Assembly (NCBI GenBank): GCA_002110485.1
Contig: MOWL01000071.1
Coordinates: forward strand, 372,001-436,000
Length of the DNA: 64,000 nt
Direction of reading: 5' to 3'
Origin: Emergomyces orientalis
Taxonomy: Eukaryota > Ascomycota > Eurotiomycetes > Onygenales > Ajellomycetaceae
The notes beneath the pieces are model-generated. The model made no database searches. It was not told the origin of the DNA and saw only the letters and a list, made by a program, of their open reading frames with translations. This document shows positions 36,120 through 47,760 of this stretch, in pieces. How positions within the stretch are numbered: the stretch's first letter is position 1; the number at the start of each line of letters is the position of its first letter. The position numbers were made by a program, and so were the translations under genes.

Positions 36120-37919
36120 TCAAACACGTTCATACACTTTGACAGGCTCTGCAATAGGACTAACTGCCAGATCGTCATCCTCCCAACTCAGCCGTGCCTG
36201 TGTATGTCCATCTGGATTCGTATTATTTTCAGTATCAATCCCATGAACCGTAGATGTCATTTTACTCCGCATTTCCCAACTACCAACTCGCTCATGGCCA
36301 CGGGTGGCTGTGCCGGAGTCAACCCCATCATCTACTCCCTTGACAGAAACACCAACAACCGGGGTTTCAGCTTTGTTCGCATTCCCGCTTGCCAAATCAG
36401 GATCGCTCGCGAGTTTATCCCCGCCCTTGAACCCGCCAAGGTCAGACCTACGACGGGTGACGTTGCGATGCACACGAAGCCCGAAGACCCAGCAGGCAAG
36501 GGCGACAACAAGTCCCGCCACGATCAAACCAATCACAGCACCAATCACCCCCGCAACTGCTGGCCTTAACGGCCGTGAGCCGAAACGCATATAATCTCGC
36601 GGATCCGGGGCATAGGCGGGGCAGAATGTGCTGGCATCGCTGCCGCAGATGAGACACCAATCCGAGGCAGCCATCATGACATCCACCATTTCATCCTTGA
36701 ATTCTTGAAACGGCATACCCGGTTGCCCAGGCCCGCGGCCGAACAGGGGGTACGATACCAACGGTGTGGATGTGTCGGATGTATTTGTTCCATTACGGAG
36801 AAAGAAGCGGACCATCAGATCGGTTATGCCAGGGTACTCATTCGAGGAGGTATTGGATGCCATGCTGAACAGCTCAAAGACTATCGAGGCGCCCTGGTTG
36901 GGGAGGCTGTAGAAATTTGTCTGGCGGCCAGATGCCAATTTGGATAGGGAGGCGAAAGCCACCATCGGCTCAAAACTGCCAAAGAGTAGCAACATCTTGT
37001 TCCCAGCACCATCTGTGAGGTAATTCGTCTCAAAGGCTTCGACGACGTACTTCGCTAGCGTTCTACCCGCTACAGCAAGGATCCTGTCATCGTCGCCGCC
37101 TCTTCTTCCGCGTATCTCGAGGTTGCCATTTGAGGCGAACACCCACTTATCCGCAAGATGGCGCGCATAGTTCACGTCATCCAACGAAATTACGCTCTGG
37201 GCAGTCGAATTATGAATATGTTGATAGTTGAGGTAGTCATATATGGTGTATGCATGGAGAAAATTCGCATTCTCCCTCATAAAGGCACCCTGGAGCGCAC
37301 GGGAATAGATATCAGAATAGAACGGGGCACTCTCTGAGTCTATCGAGCGAAACTCGTCGCTAGCTAGCCACTGCGAAAGCGCAGCGTCGTATGTTTGACA
37401 ATTGGCATGGCCAGCAATGTAGACACTATTCGGGTCCTGGAAACTTGGCATGAGGATTTCCGGATACTGATATCCGTTGAGTGGGAAGTCCACGGCGGTC
37501 CCATTCACCATATTTGCTAGATCCCTAGCCGTGGTATTGTTCGATGCGTTCGGTATCGGTGGATAGAAGCCTTGCAAGAACGCTTGAGCCGAAGCAGACA
37601 CGTACTGCTCCGCCCTTGAGAGGATATTGAGCTCGTCATGCACCAACGTAACGGGTGATATGCCACCTATTCTAGTCCCAGCGTTTCCTGATAGCTGCTC
37701 ATCTTCCAGATAGCGGCTTCGGAAGGCTAAGCCAACGCCTACCAATTGCTGAGCGCCCCATGGTGTTAATGTTTGGGAATAAGGCAAAGCACGTGGGGTG
37801 CTGTCGCCATGGAGTGTATAGACGACAGAACTCCAGATTTTCTCCTGGATGGTATCTTGAGCTGAGGAGAAGGGAAAAATGCAGATGAAGAGTGGTGTAT
37901 AAAGTAAGGAAAACCGCAT
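36120..37919 (-). CDS. Membrane-anchored histidine-phosphatase-like protein, catalytic motifs degenerate
   Basis: One exon, 599 residues. A signal peptide (residues 1-20) is followed by a luminal or extracellular domain of histidine acid phosphatase (clade 2) layout. The domain has several N-x-S/T sites, cysteines in WCLICGSDASTFC, and the segment LSRAEQYVSASAQAFLQGFY typical of the family. A transmembrane helix follows (about 453-478: VAGVIGAVIGLIVAGLVVAL), then a basic stop-transfer stretch and a 110-residue cytoplasmic tail. The active-site RHGxRxP motif reads L-H-G-D-S-T-P (residues 36-42), so both arginines are lost. The usual H-D or H-A-E proton-donor motif is replaced by FGSFEP. The protein is therefore probably not an active phosphatase; it may be a binding or sensing protein. 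Confidence 0.85.
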   Translation of the reverse strand: MRFSLLYTPLFICIFPFSSAQDTIQEKIWSSVVYTLHGDSTPRALPYSQTLTPWGAQQLVGVGLAFRSRYLEDEQLSGNAGTRIGGISPVTLVHDELNILSRAEQYVSASAQAFLQGFYPPIPNASNNTTARDLANMVNGTAVDFPLNGYQYPEILMPSFQDPNSVYIAGHANCQTYDAALSQWLASDEFRSIDSESAPFYSDIYSRALQGAFMRENANFLHAYTIYDYLNYQHIHNSTAQSVISLDDVNYARHLADKWVFASNGNLEIRGRRGGDDDRILAVAGRTLAKYVVEAFETNYLTDGAGNKMLLLFGSFEPMVAFASLSKLASGRQTNFYSLPNQGASIVFELFSMASNTSSNEYPGITDLMVRFFLRNGTNTSDTSTPLVSYPLFGRGPGQPGMPFQEFKDEMVDVMMAASDWCLICGSDASTFCPAYAPDPRDYMRFGSRPLRPAVAGVIGAVIGLIVAGLVVALACWVFGLRVHRNVTRRRSDLGGFKGGDKLASDPDLASGNANKAETPVVGVSVKGVDDGVDSGTATRGHERVGSWEMRSKMTSTVHGIDTENNTNPDGHTQARLSWEDDDLAVSPIAEPVKVYERV

Positions 37920-39420
37920 GACGATTGCAGAGCCTTCTTTTTCTACCGTTGTAAACCCAGCTATTTTTCACAAAATCAGCACCGCCTTGTTCTGGACGGT
38001 GCAAACGATTTCAAGTGACACTAGAATGTCAAAAGTGAAGTTCACGAGATTTTATATCTAATTATTTGTCTGGTGTTTACCTTCAGTATGTCTTATTACC
38101 CTTAAAACAAGCAGGGTGGGAAGGGTCCGGTCTAGCAGGACGATGAACTGGATGGACATAACGGTTTTGATTACGCTCCATTTGTTATTTCGACGAGGTC
38201 ATATTAACCTTAACGTACCCGATAATGGGAGCATATGACGAGGCTTGAACAATTGGGGGGCCATAGAGACTTGGGAGGCGGGAACTATAATTTCACGAAT
38301 CAAGTCTTGGGTTCACCACCTTTGGCTGCGAGCTAAGCATGAGGGGTAAGTATACGACTGGCTCTCTCTGAACTTTGCTGCATGCATCGGTAACTCAATG
38401 GCTACATTGTGCCAAGTGTTGACCGTAAACAAGGCCTACTTGCTTTTTCTTTTAAGCTTCGTGAGGTTATTCTCCAATTCAATTCCAAGCAATTTTAAAT
38501 TGGCTTTTGAAGATGGCTTCCATAGTTTCCGCGGTAGTCAATTTAGGTTGAGAGCTGAGGTTTATTCAACTGGGTGCCTCCGTAAGGATGGCTCTTGTTG
38601 GTGTTAGATCTGGCATACCTAGGTAGCAAGCACATTACATCATAAATCCATTAATCATCTCGTTTTTCAAGAGGCGGGCTAAGTTCTCTTTGAAGCCGTG
38701 TCAATTTCTTCATGCGGGGTAAAGAAATTCGGGGGGATTCTATACCTAGACATGCCCTATTTTTATCTTGAGGTCAGCCATGCATCGCCATAGGTGCACA
38801 CTTTATAATATCATCGCTGCTTTGAGAGTATGTGATAAACAGCTCATTGGGGTCATCGTAAATCCTTATCTTCGTACATATTAATCCCTACCTAGGTGGG
38901 TAGTAGGTAGGTTTTCCCACTACTTATATCCAAGAAGATGTCGAAGTAGACTTTCTGTACTTTCCAAGCCAAGCTAGCGCCAAGATAGATCGTCACTCTA
39001 ACTTGCCACATTAATCCAAGAAATAGGGCAAAGTGGCAGAAGCCCTAGATGGCCTGGAAAGGACAAACTATTCCTATCTGGGACTAGACCAGCTGACATA
39101 ACCTGGCGAATCTTTTTGCCTCCTGTTGTTGGATTGCTGCTGGGAATTCAAACTCCAGCTTCAATTGCAATAGTTCCGGTAATTCACTACCTCAACATAA
39201 AAAAGAAGTCATCAGCCCTTGAAGCATGCAGCGTATTGAAGGTCTGACAGTGTTGTGATGTACTTCTGAAGCCGTTTCCGTTGCCCGCAGTCGGTCCTAC
39301 GTCAACGCAAAATTTCTGTCACAAGAGGCCCCAAGCCCTACTTTTGCGCCCTATCCCTAAACCCTCATTTCTTCTCCTGGAAGTCCTGCTGGACGATCGT
39401 GCATACACGCCTCACCCAAC
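37920..39420. other. Divergent intergenic region
   Basis: 1.5 kb between divergently transcribed genes (pseudophosphatase and TRF-like protein). It is AT-rich, with short CCTAGGTAG-type repeats near 38890-38920. No gene seen. Confidence 0.5.
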
Positions 39421-42406
39421 ATGGTCAACACTCGAGCTTCAGACATCCCAACCTACGCAACTCCTGAGGATGCTCAGCAACAATTGTCTGTCTCGACTAC
39501 TATAGATAACAATGGTTGGTTTCCCAATTCGATCTCCAGAATTCCTAGGACTGTCAAAACTTTTTATCTCTTTGCAGCTTGCCTTGCTGCCCAGAGTTAC
39601 CCTCTCTTATGCTCATTGAAACTACAGCTATTCATCTTCTGATGAGGTTATGTGAATGAATGACCGTGTTCTAACCGTTCTTTTTCACTTTTGTTAGGAT
39701 CTTCAAAAATCACCCATGGACTTGAACCTGATGAATCCAACACCTCCCCCCATGTTGCTAAGAAACGGCGTACTGGCTCCGTCAGTGAGACAGTTCCGGA
39801 ACCATCCAGCATGACAGACCAGCCACTGCCAGAAGATAATCTGGAGCAAGACGCCCCAACCCCTGCAACGGAGTCATTGACTCTTCCAACCTCCCCTGGC
39901 ACTAAGATTGAATCCAATGGTAGCCCTGATAATCTCGATGAAAACAAAGCAAACAGCCCTTCAGCTGGGATTCAATCAGCAGCTGCCTCTGCATTTGCGC
40001 AGGATCAGCTAGGACCAGACGTTGCGGAGGTCATTTCGAACATTATGAGTTATTCGGAGCGTGTAGAAGAACAGTACACTCTCAGCCAACAGCTTAAAAA
40101 CTCCGGTGGAGACGCGCAGCCCATAGTTTTCATCAAAGCGAACTCACAGTTGATGACCCAGAGTTTGCCAATACTAGACAATTTGGTATGTGGCTGCTGT
40201 CGATGGTCTTGCCAGGCTGATTTCTAGTGCTAACTCAACTTCCAGTCCTCGCAGATTCTTACTTTGCTCGCCCAATCCTCTTATCAAGACCTGACTTCTA
40301 TCGTATCCGAACCCAACTCTGAGAGTGGGCAAGCTTACTCAACCATGAGATCCCTATTCGACCATACTAAAAACGTATACACGTCTAAAGGATCGTTTCT
40401 ATCACCACGCGAGCTTGATCTTACCGAACCAAACCAGGTGGATATAATCAGGAAGGCCAATATGGCGTCCTTTGTATCGAGCATTTTTGGTAGCCAGGAG
40501 ATTGGATTTTCGGAACTTGACGAACACTTCTTGGAAATATTTGTGCCCGAGGGAAGTCGATTGCTGAAGGTACAGGGTGCACTCTTTCTAGAACTCAAGA
40601 CCCAGGCGTACATCGCAGCAATGACCTCTGGAAAACGTTCACGAACGGAGCTTTTGTACGAATTGTTTCCCGACGACCTTGAGCAGCGATTACTTTCCAG
40701 AAGACCTGGAACTAAGCAACTCGCACCAAGTGAGACTGATTTTGTTAAACGCGCTTACTCACGACGTGACATCCTCCTCAACGAAGTCAACAATCCAGAG
40801 GCTGCTGCTGTGCTACCGGAAAAATATCGCTGGGAGGATTTCTTGAGGGATTTGAGCTCGTACGTGAGCAAAAATTTTGAGGCCATTAGCCATCAGCAGG
40901 TGTGTCCTATGTGTATAGCTTCCCAAGTTCTGGCTATCTATGTGACTTTTACTGACATATGCTGCTCTGAAGACCAAAAAACCGAGTAAGGGACGCCCGT
41001 CAACGAATGGAGAGGCCCAAGAATCTCACGGCGCGCTTCTTGAAGGACAATTTTCTGTTGTCCCCAACCCACCTGAGGCGGCCCAGGTTTCCCGTAGTGC
41101 CGCCCATAGCGACCTCGTAGCAAGAGCCGCCCGCGCTGCGCAAATCGCCCTTCAGGGCCAAGGTAGAGGGGCGCGAAACGCTACCAAACCTGCGCAGCAT
41201 GGCCGACAATCTCAACCACCACCAGCCCAGGCCGTACCCCAACTACCACCGCAGCAGCAGCAGCAACAACCTCGAGCTCAACAGCAGACACAGTATCAAC
41301 CATCACAAGCACCGCAGCAGCAATTACAACAGCATCAACAGCAGCAGCAGCAGCAAGCACTTCATCCTCAACAGCAGCCACCCAAACAACTTCAGTTCGT
41401 TCAACCTCCGCAACAGATAGCAACTCCTTCGCAGCACGGGCTTCCCCCAAGTCCTCATCGGCCAGCTTCCCAACACATGTTTCATCAAGCCGCTATGACA
41501 ACGACATTCCCTGCACACCCGACACATCCAGCACCAGTGCCACCAGCGCAAACCGCACAAATCACATTTCAGCAAACCCCTCTTCATTTTCAACAGTATA
41601 ACCCTGCCGCTGCACATGCTTCAGTCACGGCGAGGGCACATGCAGCCGCGGCTAACTATGGCTACATGCCAGGAGTTCCCCATTATTCTCAATCCCAGCC
41701 AACGCAAATCCTTTACGAACGAGCCAGGATGGCAACAACAGCAAAATCTTCGCCAACAAATCGCCGTGCCGGACTTCCAAGCCAACGTCGCCCCTGGACA
41801 ACAGAAGAGGAGAATGCACTGATGGCCGGTCTGGACAGGGTCAAGGGACCTCACTGGAGCCAAATACTAGCCATGTTTGGACCTGGCGGTACAATCAACG
41901 AAACGCTCAAGGACCGCAACCAAGTACAACTCAAAGACAAAGCACGGAACCTCAAGCTGTTTTTCCTCAAGAGTGGCATCGAAGTGCCCTACTACCTCAA
42001 ATTTGTCACTGGTGAACTCAAAACGCGCGCTCCTGCGCAGGCCGCCAAGCATGAGGCGCGAGAGCGACAGCGTAGGCTGGGTGATGAAGATAAAGCTCAC
42101 GTAGAGGGGATCGAGGGGATGATGGCGCTTGCCGGAGCTCACTCAGGATCAAATATGTCTCCGGAATCTGCTCATAGCAGCTTGGCTGGTTCTCCTGGGC
42201 TTATGCATCAGCAACAGCTACAACCTCCTCAACAACAGCACCCGGACGTGCAGCATGCGCAAGACCAGAGCATGGAGCACGCACTGATCCAAAGCCTAGC
42301 GCAGGAAGCCAAGCAGGATGGGATGCATCTTGAGCAACAGCAACAGAATATGCAGCAGAATATGCCGCAAAATATGGTTGATCCTTCCCTTCAAAACCAG
42401 CATTAA
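39421..42406 (+). CDS. TRF/Taz1/Tbf1-like telobox DNA-binding protein
   Basis: Four exons: 39421-39514, 39698-40185, 40246-40899 and 40973-42406; 889 residues. It has a TRF-homology-like helical domain (about residues 140-410, ILTLLAQSSYQDLTSIV to LRDLSSYVSKNFEAI), then a long Gln-rich linker including CAG/CAA runs at about 41257-41360. A Myb/telobox domain follows near residues 685-750: RRPWTTEEENALMAGLDRVKGPHWSQILAMFG ends in VQLKDKARNLK, the variant of the VDLKDKWRN telobox signature. The C-terminus is again Gln-rich. Relatives bind telomeric TTAGGG or subtelomeric and promoter sites. Whether this one is the main telomere binder (Taz1-like) or a general regulator (Tbf1-like) cannot be decided here. 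Phases: 1, 0, 0. Confidence 0.9.
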
Positions 42407-43056
42407 AGAGCTAGACCTCTATTGTTTGATGGTACATGAGCAAAAGTAGCATCGCATTACTTTTAACTATATTGTTTTATACACTCCATTTCTTACACCG
42501 GGGCGGGAATGTTTCTAGGAGCGTAGTGGCGCATTGTGCTTTTTTACTAGTTATTCACGGCAGGTTTTTACACAGGGTCAAGTACTCAAGGGATTGTACA
42601 AGGGCGTTGAGAGGACTGGCATTTAATTAGGGAAGTAGGATAGGCCGGTTTTGTGCTAACAGCTATACATTTTGCAACTGGGGAAAATGTTTCTAATATT
42701 TCTTTGCTTACCATTGGTGAGGCGCACCAAAATTATTCAAGAATTCTCCAGAGTAAGAAGCAGAAATAGGACATTATTTTCTTCAGCTGATTTTTATATA
42801 TTTATTCTATCTCTGTCATATAAAGTGAAGTTTGGTGGTAGTAGTGTAGGTTAGAGTTGCGAGTCAAAATATTTAAACTAAAGCTATTCATTCATCAGAG
42901 CCATCTCAACCTCACACACTCTCAGCCACACCATCTGCACCTCATCATCCCATCCACCCCAAAGTAATCACCCCGTGCAGCCAACCAACAGGATACACCT
43001 CCCACCCTCCTCGGCCTGTGACACCAAAACAAAGATAATTATAACCACAGCCAGTC
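42407..43056. other. Intergenic region
   Basis: 650 bases between the TRF-like gene and TAF10 on the same strand. AT-rich, no feature beyond the expected terminator and promoter. Confidence 0.5.
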
Positions 43057-44350
43057 ATGGCCGACTCCCAGCCGCCTCCCCCGGACACTGTACCACCACA
43101 ACCACAGCCAACACCACAAACAGCAGCACAATCAACAACACCAACAGCTGCCTCTACAACACCTATTCCCACCGCAACAAACCCACAACCCTCGAACCCT
43201 CCAGAGCCCAATAATACATCGACTCCCACCATCCCCGCAGACGATGACGCTGCCAATATCAATACCAATCCCGATACCGACATGAATAATACTAATAATA
43301 CCGCTACTGCTAATAATAATCACACCCCGATGACCACACAGCCAGATGTCAAGATGGGCGGGATGAGTGAAGCTGCAACGGCATCTACTACAGCTGCAAG
43401 CCAGCAGTCGATGACGACAGCGGCGACGACAGCAACAGCAGCGGGCCCGGCGGCGACAGGAGGAATTGCGCCAGGATTCCCAATAGATACAGAAGTCAAC
43501 CCTGTGGCGGCTGCGTCAGCGCTGCCCCTGTCGAAGAAAGATACGAGTCTGCGGGAGTTTCTGGGGCAGATGGATGAGTACGCGCCTATTGTGAGATATT
43601 GCCCCCCTTTTTTTCTTTTCCTTCTCTTTTCGCTTTTGTGAGAGCTGCGTATTGTGACTTTATCCGATCATGGAGATATCTACCGCCCCGCTCGTTTGAG
43701 CTGTAAAATTTATACGTTCTTTACGAGTTATTCCCCTATTACCTGGATATCCCCCACAATTCATAACTCCCAGCCCACCCCCACTCGCACAGAAAAGAAA
43801 ACGAAAAATTAAATAGCTAACAATCCACCCTACCCCATAGATCCCCGATGCCGTAACTGCCCACTACCTAACCCTCGCCGGCCTCCCCCCCCCAGGAAAC
43901 GGCCCAAATCATACGCCACCGCACCTCGCCCGCCTCCTCGCCCTCGCCACGCAGAAGTTCGTCGCCGACATCGCAGCCGATGCCTATCAATACTCGCGCA
44001 TCCGCAGCTCCAACAGCTCCTCCTCAAATAACCCCATGGGCTCGATAAATCTCTCAACCGGGTTGGCGCAGGGGGTAGCTGGTGCCGGAGGAGGTGCTGC
44101 GGGTGGTGCTGCGGGAGTAGGTGCGGGCGGGGGTGCTGCTGGAGGAGGAGTTGGTGGCGGAGGCGGAGGAGATGGAGGGAAAGGGAAGGGAAGTGGTGCG
44201 ACTGGATTACATTTGGGTGTTCAAAGACCCGGGTTTGGAGGCGGGGGTCAGGGTGGCCAGCAAGGGCGGACTGTTTTGACCATGGAGGATTTGGGGATGG
44301 CTGTTTCGGAGTACGGGGTTAGTGTGAAGAGAGGGGAGTTTTATCGGTGA
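43057..44350 (+). CDS. taf10: Transcription initiation factor TFIID / SAGA subunit TAF10
   Basis: Exons 43057-43590 and 43841-44350, a 250-base intron in phase 0; 347 residues. TAF10 is a histone-fold protein shared by TFIID and SAGA. The fold is seen as LREFLGQMDEYAPI / IPDAVTAHYLTLAG, then RLLALATQKFVADIAADAYQYSRI, and the C-terminal LTMEDLGMAVSEYGVSVKRGEFY. The N-terminal 150 residues are a Pro/Thr/Gln/Asn-rich tract. A Gly/Ala-rich loop of about 70 residues splits the histone-fold helices, as in other fungal TAF10 proteins. Both insertions are low complexity. Confidence 0.95.
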
Positions 44351-45159
44351 GGTTTGATAGGTGATGAGTGCATTGATGGTGTTGTTACTTTCTATCTAAG
44401 CGCGTTCTTTTTTATTTTACTTCCATACACGGGTTTGCTGGGTGGGGGTTGTTTGAAAGGGGTTTTATATTTTCTTACTGGGGGCTGCAAATCTGGGATG
44501 GAGTTTAGGATGTCGTTTAGGATGGGAAGAAACTGGGTTTTTATTTGTATCTGATATATTACCATTTTATATCAAATCATATGACAATGCACATTTCACT
44601 TTGATAATGAAGATTAAGTCATGCTAGTCTTCCATTTTTATTTTATATTTTGAAAATGAGATACAAGGCAGAGAAATCACTGGATCAAGGGCGCGTGTGG
44701 AGCCAGGAAACAAATGAAAATTTCTGAAATTCTAGTATACAAAACAATATATATACAAACATAAAAAGAGAAAAAAGGATACTATGAATGGTTTTCCTTA
44801 AATATGTAATCCCAGACGCCCGCTTTAATTTTTTATCAAATAGAAAATTCCAACTGGGCTGCCACCTCAAAGCTCTCCACCAAGAAAATATTGTTGCATG
44901 GTTAGTACCGATGATGAGGCTTCTAAGCTGCTCTCGAGGTATCTGGGCTGTCCCTCTTTTCCAGTATTCCGCCTCCCCACTCCACGGCAGACGGGGTGAT
45001 TATTGTTAGGTAGGAACGGATCCAAAAGAAGATGGCAGCCGACGATATATATCTCTCGTGCAAGAATTGCTGACAATCCAATGAACCAGCAATCTCCAAC
45101 TCAGCGGCTTCAGCACCCTTTTGCAACTACCCCTCAGCACCCTTTCCCCTTACACATTT
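44351..45159. other. Convergent intergenic region
   Basis: 0.8 kb between the 3' ends of TAF10 and uS19m. AT-rich, no further feature. Confidence 0.5.
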
Positions 45160-45773
45160 TTAATTCTTGGAATGCTCATATCTGAACCGCTTCCGTGTCC
45201 TGAATACCAACAAAGAGAGATAGCAAACAAGTGCGTCAGTAAATCTTCCCATCTTCCCAATATAGATATGATAACGGCGCATTGCAATCAAAAGAGTAGG
45301 CAAACTAAGAGCAAAACAACGTACTGCGAAAATTCGCCCAATTTCCTCCCCACCATCTCGTCTGTAATATAAACCTCATTGTATGCCTTGCCATTATGTA
45401 CCGCAAATTTCAAGCCGACGAAATTGGGTAGGATCGTTGCGGAGCGTGCTTGTGTCCTTATAGCGGGTGTTCCAGGAGGTGGAGGCATAGTTTTTGGAAG
45501 CGGGAGGCTGTTGTATGGTTAAGATGTGTTAGTTTTTAGCATTCGGACAATTGGATATTGTCAACTTGGTTTCGATAGAGGTAATCTGCGCTTCCCTGGC
45601 CCCCAATCGCGAGCCATAAGGGCATAGAATAAATTTGAGATGAACATACGGAACAATATTTGGACCTGAACCAAATGATTGATGATTAGAGCGGGGATCC
45701 ATGTTATATACTAAAGGAGTTGGAACTTACCCTTCCATACCGATCGCTTCAATAATGCGCGCGTAGGAAACAT
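45160..45773 (-). CDS. rsm19: Mitochondrial ribosomal protein uS19m (Rsm19)
   Basis: Four exons: 45773-45731, 45665-45650, 45507-45325 and 45199-45160, phases 1, 2 and 2; 93 residues, close to yeast Rsm19. It is the mitochondrial small-subunit S19 homologue. The assembled protein reads MFPTRALLKRSVWKG, then PNIVPLPLP, ARSATILPNFVGLKFAVHNG, ITDEMVGRKLGEF and the basic tail TRKRFRYEHSKN; all blocks of S19 are present in order. Exon 2 is only 16 bases long, yet both of its splice sites are well formed and removing it would break the frame. There is no cleavable presequence, as usual for this small basic protein. Confidence 0.93.
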
Positions 45774-46561
45774 CTTGATTCCGTCTCGTCTTGCTGACTT
45801 CCTGGTGTCGTCCAACTACTGACTGCTGGCTGAAATCCGTCCATCTCGAAGCGCTAAAATCCCGCCGCGAATTATTCCAGGCCGGAAATATATTTATCCG
45901 CAAGGGAGCTCAAACATTATGTCATCAAATTCAAGCCTAACTAACTTAAAAAAGATGAAAAGGAAAGATATTAACCTTTGACTCCTATTGCTCCCACCGA
46001 TGCTACAATATGACTTGCATTAGCATTCATTCACTTATTTTTCAACTCTGATTTTCACTTTACTTGTAGGAGTGAAATGAAGAAAAGCAGAAATATATCT
46101 TGTCAAGCTTGAATTTCTGTAAAATAATCACATTTTGATGTGCATCATCTGTATGTTCACCACTGAGCAATATCACAACTGCAGAAATGGTTTCACTCTA
46201 TGAGCTGTATTGATTGAATCGTTTTTTTGCTGTCTTCCTTTATTAGCTATTGATTATCACTGCGTTTAAACTTCCTCCAGTGTAAATTCATTATTGTCCC
46301 TGTTTGACAGTTTTATGGCCCCTACTTCGAGCTCTTCGCTCTACATGAGAAATATTGTAGAAGGGAAGAGCTGCATCGGGGCACGTTGCGAATGGATGAC
46401 ATTCTTTCAGCCTTCAAACAACATACTCATGTGCTCTTGAGTCACTCCCCCCTTCCGATATATATATCTTGCCTTACATCTATCTATATTGCTTAAAAGT
46501 GAAACCCATTAAGCTGCATCCTCGAATCCCCTCTCCGCAAAGCGCAATTAGCATCCCCGCG
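45774..46561. other. Intergenic region
   Basis: 790 bases upstream of uS19m. AT-rich, no feature seen. Confidence 0.45.
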
Positions 46562-47760
46562 ATGGCAGGCGCGAAATCGGTCTCAGAAGAAATTGACTTC
46601 AGACCCAGGCTAGAACCAACCCTTGACGAACAACCAAGGGTTTACGTGAATAAATGCTGTCTGCATTTCGGTTTTCCCAATGACAAGTCTAGTGCTAACC
46701 AGGGTGCTTCCAATTCAAAATAATCCTGCAACAATTTACCTCGTCAGCTGCGGAGGAATATGTTTTTGGATTCATCCATCGACTGCTTCAAAAACAGAAG
46801 TCCGATCAAGGTATCGTAAAATGCACGAACCCAGCTCATGGACAAAGCAAGTGGAAGCCTGGTTATTGTACATTTTGCCGGGCACAGCGGATTCAATCAA
46901 TATGGATGTTCCTATTTCCGATCCACTTTTGATTTGTCTTTGCCTACCGGTGGCATAGCTTTCGAAACTCTACTAAAAGACGTAGATGAAGAATCTGGCA
47001 TTGACTTTTACCGCAAAACTCCCCCCTTGGACATCTTGTGCATGAACGATTCCTTCATTTGGTAGAACTACCACAAGCAGTTGTCCAGGTGTTCAAAGAG
47101 AATCGTTGAACTCCTGGCTACTGGCCAGGGTGAGCATGAATATGGCATATATGTACGCAAACAGAATAAAAGCCTCATTTCAAGCTTCTGGATTATATTT
47201 CAAAACGGAAGCGGACTTCGCGATATATTCAGCTGGCCAGCGCCGTAGTTGCAAGGAGAGCAGAACCGCTCGGCCCACAAGGCCAGCCACGGGATCACCG
47301 TTGTTCCAAATTCGATTAGCCTTACTTTTCTAGAACAAGATTGGTTCTGAACATTCAACTTCCGACGGCCTGATCTCCAATGCTCCATCCACCAATCTCT
47401 ACAGCATATTCAGTGTGCACATTTCAGAAACGCAAACAGACAATGAAATGAAACCGTTGGACAGGCGTATTAAGGGCCTGGGCAAAGACCGCAGATTCAT
47501 TGGGGATGGGGCATATCGCACCGATTCCTCAGCCGTTACACTTGAGAGTCCCTACGGCGTAGATACGCAGCCAAGCACTTTGCCAGGGATTGAGTTCATG
47601 ACGAAAACATACGGAACAGGTAAGCCCAGCCGAACGCGACCCCACATGAAAGTAGTAATGTTATCACCCGGCATATACTACACGCTTTCTCCAAGCTCCT
47701 CACGATGTCTATACGCAGCTGAGAAATACACCTGGTGTAAAATTGGGTTTTGAAATGTGA
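46562..47760 (+). pseudogene. Decayed caspase-like (peptidase C14) gene
   Basis: No single frame is open, but consecutive blocks in different frames resemble fungal caspase-like proteins in the correct order. The blocks are KIILQQFTSSAAEEYVFGFIHRLL (near 46717-46790), then GSLVIVHFAGHSGF carrying the catalytic-histidine block (46850-46895). Next is PPLDILCMNDSFIW, where the usual D-C-C around the catalytic cysteine would be (47020-47062), then after a TAG KRIVELLATGQGE (about 47095-47135). NRIKASFQASG and a C-terminal SVHISETQT block follow (about 47405-47440). At least two frame changes and several stops interrupt it, and the catalytic cysteine is gone. Such proteins often belong to fungal death or incompatibility repertoires. 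The assignment is by motif order only. Confidence 0.5.
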
